Assembly (NCBI GenBank): GCA_046350295.1
Contig: JAXMAR010000016.1
Location: forward strand, 78,906 to 142,905
Source: JAXMAR01 sp046350295
Lineage (GTDB): Bacteria; Planctomycetota; Planctomycetia; Gemmatales; Gemmataceae
DNA length: 64,000 nucleotides
Direction of reading: 5' to 3'
Positions 48,215 to 55,961 of the stretch are shown here, piece after piece. Every line of letters begins with the position of its first letter. Positions within the stretch are counted from its first letter, which is position 1. The notes beneath the pieces are model-generated. The model saw only the letters and a list, made by a program, of their open reading frames with translations, was not told the origin of the DNA and did no database searches. The translations under genes and the position numbers were made by a program.

Positions 48215-49624
48215 ATGATCGGGAAATCGGCCAGCCCACTCCTGGAGTTGATCCGCCGCGTCGGCCACGAGGGCGGCGGGGAGCCGCCGGACCATGAATT
48301 GCTCGGCCGCATTGGTTGCGGCAGGGACGACGCGGCCTTCCTGGCGCTCTTGCGCCGCCATGGCCGGATGGTGCTCGACGTTTGCCGCAGTGTGCTCGGC
48401 AACGAGGCGGATGCCGAGGACGCCTTCCAGGCCACCTTTCTCATCCTGGCGCGCAAGGCCGGCGCCATCCGGAAACGCGCTTCGGTCGGCAGCTGGCTGC
48501 ACGGGGTGGCCTATCGGACGTCCCTCAAAGCCCGGGCGGCGCTGTGCACACGCCGCAAACACGAGTCCCGCGCCGAAAGAGCGGCGCCCGACCCGGCGGA
48601 TCTCGCCTGGCGCGAGGTCCAGGAAGTGATCCATGCCGAGTTGAGCGCCTGCTCCGAGCGCTACCAGGCGCCGCTGGTGCTCTGTTACCTCGAAGGAAAA
48701 ACCCAGGAGGAAGCGGCGGCCCTGCTCGGGGTATCGCGCGCGACCGTGAAAAAGCGGTTGGAACTCGGCCGCAGGCTGCTGCGTGACCGCCTGCTGCGAC
48801 GCGGGCTGACCTCCGCCGTCGTGCTGGCCCTTTCGGCCTGGCCGGGCGCCGCCCGGGCCTGTGTGCCGCGCGCCCTGGAAGCAGCCGCCCTCAGGGCGGC
48901 GCTGACGAGTACGACGGGAACCGTGGCCGTGCCAGGAACGGTTTCCGTCAGGGTCGCGGTCCTCGCCGACGCCATGTTGAAAACCATGTCGATCGCCAGG
49001 CTCCGCATGATTGCGGCGGTGGCGGTGGTGGGCCTGCTGATCGGCGGCGCGGGCGTGCTCAGCTATCAGCGTCTGTCGGCCGGCGCCGGCCGGAATGACA
49101 AGGCGCCCGAAGCGGCCCGTCGAATAGAGGACCTGGGCCGGAGCGAGCCTGTGCAGTCGCTGCCAATCACGGCGCGGATCACCGGCTTCCTGGAGAACGT
49201 CGCTGTCGAGCCGGGCGCGACCGTCCAGCGCGGCGAGCTGCTTTTCCAGATCGACGCGCGGCCCGCTCGGGACGAGGTCGAGAAGGCGGAAGCGGAGGCG
49301 CCCCTCGCCGAGGCCAAGTTGAAGCTGGCGGAAGCGGATCTCGATCGTATGAGATCGCTCATCCTCCGCAGCCCGCCCATCACGCCGGAGGACCTCGCTC
49401 AGGCGGAGAAGGCCAGGGCGGAGGCGGCGGAGGCTCTCAACGCAGCCCGCGCCCGTCTTGCCAGCGCACAGGTCAGGCTGGAGCGTACCCGGATCACAGC
49501 GCCCGTCGACGGCAAGATTGGCCGGCTGAATGTGGAGGTGGGAAACCTGATTATCGCGGATAGCACCGTCCTGGCCACGATCGAGTCGACAGGCTCGGCG
49601 CGTGCCTCGCTCAAGGAGCCGTAG
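48215..49624 (+). CDS. ECF sigma factor fused to a membrane-anchored HlyD/AcrA-type adaptor domain
   Basis: A 469-residue fusion. Residues 1-195 are an ECF sigma factor: region 2 FLALLRRHGRMVLDVCRSVL then NEADAEDAFQATFLILARKA, and region 4 YQAPLVLCYLEGKTQEEAAA with ALLGVSRATVKKRLELGRRL. Residues about 195-260 form an Ala-rich linker with a hydrophobic stretch (SAVVLALSAWPGAARACVPR). A clear membrane helix follows (LRMIAAVAVVGLLIGGAGVL, about 262-285). After it comes a lipoyl/HlyD half: ITGFLENVAVEPGATVQRGE, a helical hairpin (AEAEAPLAEAKLKLAEADLD; ARARLASAQVRLERTRI), and TAPVDGKIGRLNVEVGNLII. The adaptor's beta-barrel end is missing. The sigma part would lie in the cytoplasm and the adaptor outside. 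Downstream are a small membrane protein and an RND porter. Confidence 0.92.
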   Translation: MIGKSASPLLELIRRVGHEGGGEPPDHELLGRIGCGRDDAAFLALLRRHGRMVLDVCRSVLGNEADAEDAFQATFLILARKAGAIRKRASVGSWLHGVAYRTSLKARAALCTRRKHESRAERAAPDPADLAWREVQEVIHAELSACSERYQAPLVLCYLEGKTQEEAAALLGVSRATVKKRLELGRRLLRDRLLRRGLTSAVVLALSAWPGAARACVPRALEAAALRAALTSTTGTVAVPGTVSVRVAVLADAMLKTMSIARLRMIAAVAVVGLLIGGAGVLSYQRLSAGAGRNDKAPEAARRIEDLGRSEPVQSLPITARITGFLENVAVEPGATVQRGELLFQIDARPARDEVEKAEAEAPLAEAKLKLAEADLDRMRSLILRSPPITPEDLAQAEKARAEAAEALNAARARLASAQVRLERTRITAPVDGKIGRLNVEVGNLIIADSTVLATIESTGSARASLKEP

Positions 49625-49702
49625 GACTTCCTTGCACATTCGTGTGATAGGCAGACTTCGCCAAACCCGAGTCGCCCTAACCTGCCGAAGGAACGACGAT
49701 GG

Positions 49703-49879
49703 ATGAGAAGCCCAAGGCCGGTTTTCCCGTGGTACATCTTGACGGTGATCGGCGTGACGCTGAGCATCACCGCCGCCCTGGTCAATCAGAGGATAGCGCA
49801 GCAGTCCCTCGAGAACACGCGGCGCATCCAGCAGGAGAACTACAGGCTGATGCAGCAGCAGATGAGGCTGCCTCGTTGA
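49703..49879 (+). CDS. Small single-helix membrane protein
   Basis: A 58-residue protein starting at the second of two nearby ATGs (49703); the first ATG (49699) leads to a different, less protein-like frame. It reads a membrane helix (VFPWYILTVIGVTLSITAAL) and a polar C-terminal helix with glutamines (NTRRIQQENYRLMQQQMRLP). It lies between the sigma-adaptor fusion and the RND porter and likely belongs with them. No family is recognised. Confidence 0.6.
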   Translation: MRSPRPVFPWYILTVIGVTLSITAALVNQRIAQQSLENTRRIQQENYRLMQQQMRLPR

Positions 49880-49909
49880 GTTACGCGAGTGGCCCATGGG
49901 GATCAAGCG

Positions 49910-51832
49910 ATGCGGAGCGTGATGACATGCTGGCGCGGATGGAGTGGAACGCGGCGAGCCGTGGTCCTATTGGTCTTGGCGATCGGCATAGCCGGAATCC
50001 TCCTCGGCGTCGTTCTATTGCTACGGGGATGGGGTGAGCCCAAGCCGCCACCCGTCCTCGGCGAGGTCGACGACGACGCGCCGGCCGGCGTCGTCGTCCG
50101 CGCGTCCTACCCGGGCGCCAGCGCCATGGTGGTAGCGGAGAGTGTTGCCGCTCCGATCGAGCAGCACGTCAACGGCGTCGACGGCATGACGCGGATGACG
50201 TCGCGCTCCGGCAACGACGGGAGCTATGAGCTCACGGTGACCTTCAAGGCGGGCACGGACCTCGGGCGGGCCGAGAAGCTTGTGCAGGCCGGTGTCGCGC
50301 TGGCGCAGCCGATGCTGCCTGAGGCCGTGAAGATGGGCGGCGTCACGGTCAAGAAGAGCCTGGCGACATATGCCTTTTCGTCGTGCTGACCTCGGACGGC
50401 CGGCACGATACCCTCTTTCTGAGCAACTACGCGACGATCCGCGTGAAAGACAAGCTGGCGTGCCTCGCGGGGGTCGGCGAGGCGGCGTTTTCCGGCGCCC
50501 GCGACTACAGCATGCGCGTATTCCTCGACCCGGCCAAGCTGGCGGGGCGCGATCTGACGTCGGCGGATGTGGTCCGCGTGCTGCTCGAGGAGAAAAAAGG
50601 GGTGGCCGCGGGCGCGATCGGCAAACCGCCCGTGCCGGCGGGGGAGGGCTTCGAGCTCAAGGTTCTGGGCAGACTCGTGGATGCGGATTCCTTCGGGGAC
50701 GTGATCGTGCGAGTGGACAAGGAAGGTCGAGTGATAAGGCTGCGCGATGTCGGCGAGGTCAAGCCTGGCCCGGCCGGTGAGGTGGGCTCGGTGCGGCATA
50801 GGGTAAGCCGGCGGTCGCGCTCCGGGTCGCTCCATCGGCGGGGGTGAAGCGGGGGCAGGCCAGCGCGGCGGTACGCGCCCTGGCTGGCGGAGGCCCGTGC
50901 GGATCTGCCACCGGGCGTTAGCATGGAAGTCGTCTTCGACGCCGCGGCGAAGGCGCCCGCCATCTCCGGTTGGACGTGACTCTTCCCGATGCGGCGTCTC
51001 GCGGAGCGCACGCAAGCCGTGCTGGAGAAATGCGAGCGGCTGCTGACCGGCATGGAGGGCGTTGCGGCTGTGATGACCATCTGCGGGCAGACCCTCGGCG
51101 GGCACGTGGCCCCAACCACGGCAGCCATTCTGGTGGGGCCGACGGCCGCGATGGAAGGGGTGCGCGCGCAGCGGCTGGCGGCGGCGATCCGCGCGAAGCT
51201 CAGCGACGAGATTCATGACGCCGTCGTACGGGTTGGCGACTTGCGCCCGACCGGGGCTGTCGGGGGAGGGCTATGGCATTGTCCTGGCGATCCACGGCGG
51301 CGACGACCGGCGCAACCTGGCGGCGACGGCGGAGAGCTTCGCCGACGAGCTACGCAAGAGCGGCAAGCTCAGCGACGTGGGACTCGGACCGGAGGGCCGA
51401 GTCGCGTGTCCGTCCCTGTTGGTGGACGTCAACCGGGAGAAGGCTCGTGCCCTGGGCATCGACATCGGCGACGTCTTCACGACGCTGCAGGTGTATCTCG
51501 GCTCGATGTACGTCAACGACTTCAATCGCTTCGGTCGGACCTGGCAGGTGATCGTGGGGGCGGAGGGGGCCGAGCGCCGCAACATCGAGACGCTCAAACG
51601 GATGACCGTCAAGAACGCCGCGGGGGAATTGGTTCCGCTCGGCGCGGTGGTCGTTGTTCGGGACACGCACGGGCCTGCGCTGGTGCGGCGTTTCAACGGG
51701 GCGCCGATGATCACGGTGGGCGCGAACCGGGGGCCTGGTGTGTTGGCCGACGAGGCGCGGGCCTTGTGTGAAGCGGCGGCGCGAAAGGTTCTGTCCAAGG
51801 GATACGAGATGGAGTGGCTGCACGCGCCATGA
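49910..51832 (+). pseudogene. RND-type efflux pump porter domains without membrane bundles, frameshifted
   Basis: After one membrane helix (VVLLVLAIGIAGILLGVVLL) the protein reads AcrB-type porter sequence: VRASYPGASAMVVAESVAAP, YELTVTFKAGTDLGRAEKLV (PN1), then in the next frame DTLFLSNYATIRVKDKLACL, ARDYSMRVFLDPAKLAGRDL and ELKVLGRLVDADSFGDVIVR, then PAVALRVAPSAGV and RADLPPGVSMEVVFDAAAKA. Directly after this comes TLPDAASR...ERTQAVLEKC (PC1 region), YGIVLAIHGGDDRRNLAATA, IDIGDVFTTLQVYLGSMYVN and LVPLGAVVVVRDTHGPALV, ending GYEMEWLHAP. In AcrB, five to six membrane helices lie between the VVFD-like and LPD segments and more follow the end; here both sets are absent at precise domain borders. 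At least four indels break the frame (near 50378, 50800, 50960 and 51215). Confidence 0.8.
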
Positions 51833-52083
51833 GTGGCAGCGCGGGCGAGCGAGGCTCCGATCCGCCAATTTCGGGTCGTCTTCTCCAGAAGCCGCATGTA
51901 GGCAAGGAATACGTGACGGGAAAGCAGGGGCTTGCGCGGATATTTGGGGTGATGGCGTCTTGATCCGGTCGCCGCGTGCATGCCGTTAGTCACGTCGCCT
52001 CCTGTCGCGCCAAGCTCGCCTGATCGCCTCGAGCCCGGGATCAGCAGGGGGAGGCGTATTTCGTCCGAAAAGAGGAAACGACG

Positions 52084-52620
52084 ATGCCGATCGCCGCCAG
52101 GTGTCCGTGCGGTAAGAGGTTTGTCCTGGCGGGGTCCGTCTTTCCCCGCTCGGTGGCCTGCCACGCTTGCGGCGCCCGGACGGTGGTGAGCAGCCCCACC
52201 GAGTTTGTCAGCGCGGACGGCTGGCGCATGGAGCGGGAGACGAGCGTGCCGCTCGATGCTGCGGCGGATCCGCGCGCCGGCGTGTCTGAGACGTTGGGCG
52301 GCGTTCGCTGCTTCGTGTGCCGCGCGCCTTCGTTTGCGTCGTGCGCGCGGTGCGGCAGGTTCTACTGTGCGCGCCATGGGCGGGAGCGCTTCGGCGCCAA
52401 TTCGATGTGCGTCGTCTGCTATGACCGCCGGCGAGCGGGGCATTTGCTGGCCGGCATTGCCGCCGGACTGTTCGCGCTGTTCTGTCTGTATGTCGCTCTG
52501 TTCGTTCCCGGACCAAAGGATCCCAAGGAACCATACCTTTTCACCTTTCTCCCCATGGCGGCGGGCGGATCGATCGCCAGTGTTGTTTCCATCTGGTTCT
52601 CCGCCCGAGCCTACCCATAA
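52084..52620 (+). CDS. Zinc-ribbon membrane protein
   Basis: A 178-residue protein. Residues 1-30 form a zinc ribbon: ARCPCGKRFVLAGSVFPRSV then ACHACGARTVV, with two CxC/CxxC pairs. A second set of cysteines (RCFVCRAPSFASCARCGRFY, CARHGRERFGANSMCVVCYD) makes a RING- or B-box-like zinc site in the middle. Two membrane helices end the protein (LLAGIAAGLFALFCLYVALF and MAAGGSIASVVSIWFSA). The N-terminus is shared with the gene at 53724, so the two are probably paralogues. Function unknown. Confidence 0.7.
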   Translation: MPIAARCPCGKRFVLAGSVFPRSVACHACGARTVVSSPTEFVSADGWRMERETSVPLDAAADPRAGVSETLGGVRCFVCRAPSFASCARCGRFYCARHGRERFGANSMCVVCYDRRRAGHLLAGIAAGLFALFCLYVALFVPGPKDPKEPYLFTFLPMAAGGSIASVVSIWFSARAYP

Positions 52621-52677
52621 TCAAGGAGCGGGACCCATCGCGCGGAGGCTTCACCCTTACCCAAAGGACGCCAACCG

Positions 52678-53652
52678 ATGAAGCACACGAACACGACCCT
52701 CCGCGGCGTCTTGTTGATCGCCGCTGTCCTCACCATCTCGTCGCTGCCGGCGCAAGAGCCCCCTCGGGAACAACCGCTCCGGGCGGTCATCATCGAAGAC
52801 AAGGGAGTGCTCGGCAATGAAGGCGCGATTGCCGTCGTCCTGGTCGAGGTCAGTGAATCGCTCAAGAAATCTGGAACAGACGCCTTTCGCAAGGGCGCCA
52901 GGCTCGTTGTGAACATCACGGCGGAGACCAAGCTCGAGCGCGTCATCGACACAAAGCGATCGGCGGCCCGGCCCGCCGACTTGAAGAAGGGCTGCCAGGT
53001 CGAGATGCGCGGCATCGGCGAGGTCTTGCTGTCCGACCCGGCCATCATCGCGCCTCGGGGTGTACTCGTCGTCGATGGTCCGAAAATCGATTCGGACAAG
53101 AAAGAACGGCCAACGGCGGAGGGAGACGCCGGCAAGAAATCGGCGCGGGAGCTTCTGAATGATGCCATGACCGCGGCAAAGAAAGACAATAAGAACGTCT
53201 TCCTCGTCATCGGCGGCCTCGGCTGCAACTTCACCGTCTTCCTCGACGCCTATCACAACGATCCCGTCGTCCGGAAGATCCTCAGCCCCCATTACGTATT
53301 CGTGCGCATCGAGTGGTACCAGGTCCCCGGCGGCAGGGAACTCTGGGAGAAGTACGCTGGGAAGAAAATGCGCTTGCCGGTCTGGGTGATTCTCGATCCG
53401 GCAGGGAAAACGCTCGCGATCTCCGGCGCCAATCTGGAAGCCGGCTACCCGAGCACCGCGGCGGATTTCACTCATTACAAGCGATCGCTCGAGCTCGGCA
53501 GCCCGAAGCTCTCAGCCCCGGAAATCGACACACTGCGCAAGAAGCTAAGAGAACATGGGCCGAACAAGTTCGAGGACGCTCGAAGCTTCTTCGGGATCCT
53601 GAGGGTCGACGACAGCGCCGCCCTATCTGCCGCTCCTTTGACGACCGATTGA
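52678..53652 (+). CDS. Exported thioredoxin-like protein without a CxxC motif
   Basis: A 324-residue protein with a signal peptide (VLLIAAVLTISSLPAQEPPR). After a 130-residue beta-rich N-terminal part (LVVNITAETKLERVIDTKRS) comes a thioredoxin-fold segment: KKDNKNVFLVIGGLGCNFTV, FLDAYHNDPVVRKILSPHYV and LWEKYAGKKMRLPVWVILDP with a cis-Pro, AGKTLAISGANLEAGYP. The usual CxxC is reduced to a single cysteine (GLGCNF), so it is unlikely to act as a dithiol oxidoreductase. It lies between the two zinc-ribbon genes. Function unknown. Confidence 0.72.
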   Translation: MKHTNTTLRGVLLIAAVLTISSLPAQEPPREQPLRAVIIEDKGVLGNEGAIAVVLVEVSESLKKSGTDAFRKGARLVVNITAETKLERVIDTKRSAARPADLKKGCQVEMRGIGEVLLSDPAIIAPRGVLVVDGPKIDSDKKERPTAEGDAGKKSARELLNDAMTAAKKDNKNVFLVIGGLGCNFTVFLDAYHNDPVVRKILSPHYVFVRIEWYQVPGGRELWEKYAGKKMRLPVWVILDPAGKTLAISGANLEAGYPSTAADFTHYKRSLELGSPKLSAPEIDTLRKKLREHGPNKFEDARSFFGILRVDDSAALSAAPLTTD

Positions 53653-53723
53653 CGTGCGACCGGAGCTGAGGCGGTCAAAGTCGATCCCGAGCACGATCGA
53701 GTGGCGCAGACGGAGGTCAGCGT

Positions 53724-54377
53724 ATGGTTGTCGCAACATGTCCCTGCGGTGAGCGTTTCGTGTTGGCCTCGGCCTCCTATCCCCGGATGGTTTGCTGCCA
53801 CCACTGCGGCGCCCGCGCCGAGTTGAGCGGCCCGACGGAGGTCAGCCTGGGGAGAGGGTGGCGGGTCGGGGAAGAGGCCGAGCCGGCGCCGAGCGCGAGC
53901 GAGATGGCGGCCCGCCTGGAGCGAGTCGAGCGTGAGTGCCGGGCGCGACGGCACGAGACCGAGGACCTCAAGCGGTCGGTGCGCCGGTTGTGCTGGCTGG
54001 TCGCGATTCTCCTCCTGGCGTTCCTCGGGGACTTGATCGCCTCGCAGTACTGGGTGTTGCCGTGGCGGCGCACGGCCTTGCACGATCGCGTGGTCGCGGA
54101 GCGGTTCGAGGTCCGCAACCGGATGGCGCCGGATGCCGAGAGCGACGAAGGCCTGTCGGATCGCCCCGACGCGGTCTTCGGCTGGGGCAACGGCGAGGAG
54201 TTCAAGTTCGGCGGCTGGGGCGGCCGGCGCTGGGAGGAAAAGGAACGGGCGCGCCTCGAACCGGGACAAGGGCCCGGCCTCTACGTCCGCACACCGTGGC
54301 GAACGGATGGCGTAAAGGTCGACGAGGCGAAGCTCAAAAAGGGGGTGTTGCAGGGCGTCATCGGCTTGCCGCGCTAG
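53724..54377 (+). CDS. Zinc-ribbon membrane protein, paralogue of the gene at 52084
   Basis: A 217-residue protein. The N-terminus (MVVATCPCGERFVLASASYP, then RMVCCHHCGARAEL) is a close match to that of the gene at 52084, with the same CPCG and CxxC pairs. A coiled-coil follows (MAARLERVERECRARRHETE, DLKRSVRR), then one membrane helix (LCWLVAILLLAFLGDLIASQ) and a Gly/Trp-rich C-terminal half. It is likely anchored in the inner membrane with a cytoplasmic zinc site. Function unknown. Confidence 0.7.
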   Translation: MVVATCPCGERFVLASASYPRMVCCHHCGARAELSGPTEVSLGRGWRVGEEAEPAPSASEMAARLERVERECRARRHETEDLKRSVRRLCWLVAILLLAFLGDLIASQYWVLPWRRTALHDRVVAERFEVRNRMAPDAESDEGLSDRPDAVFGWGNGEEFKFGGWGGRRWEEKERARLEPGQGPGLYVRTPWRTDGVKVDEAKLKKGVLQGVIGLPR

Positions 54378-54416
54378 CCGGGTCGCGCTGTAAGCGCAGA
54401 CTCGGCGACGCGCTCT

Positions 54417-54950
54417 TCAATCGCCTTGCAGCGCTGCGCCGATCGCCAGGATGGTATTCCAGTTCCGCGTGGTCGCGGACATGCCGAAGCTCTTCTCGAC
54501 GACCTCGTTCGGATAGATGAGCCTTCGCCCCTGGCGCCGATGCAGGCTCAAGACAAAGCGACCCGCTACCGTCACGACCTTCACCTGCCAGTCGGCGCCT
54601 TCGGGCCTGGCGATGGGAAGGGAAGGAGGCGCCGCGGCCCGCTTCGCCAGCACGCTTACATAGCGCGCGACGCCGGCGCCGGATGTAATGTCGCCGAACG
54701 GCTCTGTGTCCGCGAGGCGCAGGACATCTCGCGCCCGGCAGATCATGATCTCGGCCTGGACCGGCAGCTTTTCCAGAAGCGCGGCCCGCAGCGCCGCCTG
54801 ACTGACCTTCTTGCGCACGACGAACGTCCCGGCGGCGCCGAGGTTGACCACGTCGAAATCGGCGAGATCCCTGGCAAGTGCGCTCGGTTGAAACGCCTTG
54901 TGGCCGCCGACGTTGACGCCGCGAAGGAAGACGACAAGGGGCATGGACAT
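54417..54950 (-). CDS. DUF1697 family protein
   Basis: A 177-residue protein that starts MSMPLVVFLRGVNVGGHKAF, the DUF1697 signature, with AALRAALLEKLPVQAEIMIC and IYPNEVVEKSFGMSATTRNW near the end. The family adopts a ferredoxin-like fold and has no known biochemical role. Two in-frame ATGs (54950 and 54944) are both possible. It is the only minus-strand gene between two plus-strand groups. Confidence 0.85.
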   Translation of the reverse strand: MSMPLVVFLRGVNVGGHKAFQPSALARDLADFDVVNLGAAGTFVVRKKVSQAALRAALLEKLPVQAEIMICRARDVLRLADTEPFGDITSGAGVARYVSVLAKRAAAPPSLPIARPEGADWQVKVVTVAGRFVLSLHRRQGRRLIYPNEVVEKSFGMSATTRNWNTILAIGAALQGD

Positions 54951-55059
54951 GCTCCAGGCCAGTTTGGGGGGGGGCAAGGCCCTTTTTCCCACTCTCCCAT
55001 ATTCCCACGAATCTCCGATGGGCATACAATACCTTGCAATACCCGGAGGAGGACTCGAG

Positions 55060-55338
55060 ATGTCGACGGAAACCAGGACCACCGACGCCAAGGGCCGATT
55101 GACTTTGCCCAAGGGCTTCGCCAACGCGACGTTACTGCTGGAGCGCGTCAGCGACACCGAGATCAGAATCCGCAAGGCGAAGGTCGTGCCGGAGGATGAG
55201 GCGATCTTCACCGAGGAGAGACAGCCTGTCCTTTCGGACCGCGACCGCGATCGTTTTATCTCCCTGATAACGAATCCGCCCAAGCCAAACAAGGCGCTGA
55301 AGCGGGCGATGGCCAAGTATCGCAAGTCGCGCTCATGA
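55060..55338 (+). CDS. Antitoxin of a GNAT toxin-antitoxin pair
   Basis: A 92-residue protein preceded by GGAGGAGG. The N-terminal 25 residues look AbrB-like (TTDAKGRLTLPKGFANATLL), and the C-terminal part (LSDRDRDRFISLITNPPKPN, then KALKRAMAKYRK) matches the toxin-binding tail seen in TacA/DUF1778 antitoxins. Its stop overlaps the start of the toxin gene (ATGA). Such antitoxins bind the operator together with the toxin and shield its active site. The AbrB-like N-terminus in place of the usual ribbon-helix-helix is the odd point. Confidence 0.78.
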   Translation: MSTETRTTDAKGRLTLPKGFANATLLLERVSDTEIRIRKAKVVPEDEAIFTEERQPVLSDRDRDRFISLITNPPKPNKALKRAMAKYRKSRS

Positions 55339-55844
55339 CGGAGTTCGTCATCGAACCTTGGGACGAGAAGCGGCACGTACGCGACGCATTCACGTGCGGC
55401 GAGCCATCGTTGGACCGTTTCCTGCACCAGTTCGTGAAGCAGTACGACAAGCGGAGGCTGGGCAAGACCTTCGTGGCGACCAAGTCGGGAGCAAACGACG
55501 TGCTTGCCTACTACACGTTGGCGGCCGGTTCGCTCGCTTACGCCGGCTTCCCGGCGTCGGTCGCGAAGAAGTTGCCGAAACATCCCGTCCCCGTGATCTT
55601 GCTCGGCCGGCTTGCGGTCGACACCAGCGTGCGCGGTGAAGGGTTGGGAACGAAACTGTTGATGGACGCTGCGTGGCGCGTGTGCGATCTTGCGAAGAGT
55701 CTTGGTGTCTATGCCCTGAAGGTCGAGGCCATCGATGCGGGAGCCAAGACCTTCTATGAAAGATTCGGCTTTGTGCCGTTGGAAGACAATCCCTTGCATC
55801 TGTTCCTGCCGGTCGCCACGATTAAAGCGAGCAAGATGGCTTGA
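55335..55844 (+). CDS. GNAT-family acetyltransferase toxin
   Basis: A 169-residue GNAT protein: VIEPWDEKRHVRDAFTCGEP, SLDRFLHQFVKQYDKRRLGK, VILLGRLAVDTSVRGEGLGT with the acetyl-CoA loop RGEGLGTKLL, and KVEAIDAGAKTFYERFGFVP. The sequence fits the TacT/AtaT group, which acetylate the amino group of charged tRNAs and stop translation. Its ATG overlaps the antitoxin's stop. The pair forms a compact unit with one promoter upstream of 55060. Confidence 0.88.
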   Translation: MTEFVIEPWDEKRHVRDAFTCGEPSLDRFLHQFVKQYDKRRLGKTFVATKSGANDVLAYYTLAAGSLAYAGFPASVAKKLPKHPVPVILLGRLAVDTSVRGEGLGTKLLMDAAWRVCDLAKSLGVYALKVEAIDAGAKTFYERFGFVPLEDNPLHLFLPVATIKASKMA

Positions 55845-55961
55845 TTGCGGCCCAACGCGGTCGCAAGTGCCGGCCGCACTGCTTCACGGTGTCGCCATGA
55901 CAGCAAGGCGCTGAGCCGCTACCAAGCCTCCAAGCCTCCAGGCGCCCGCCCTTTCCTCCTG

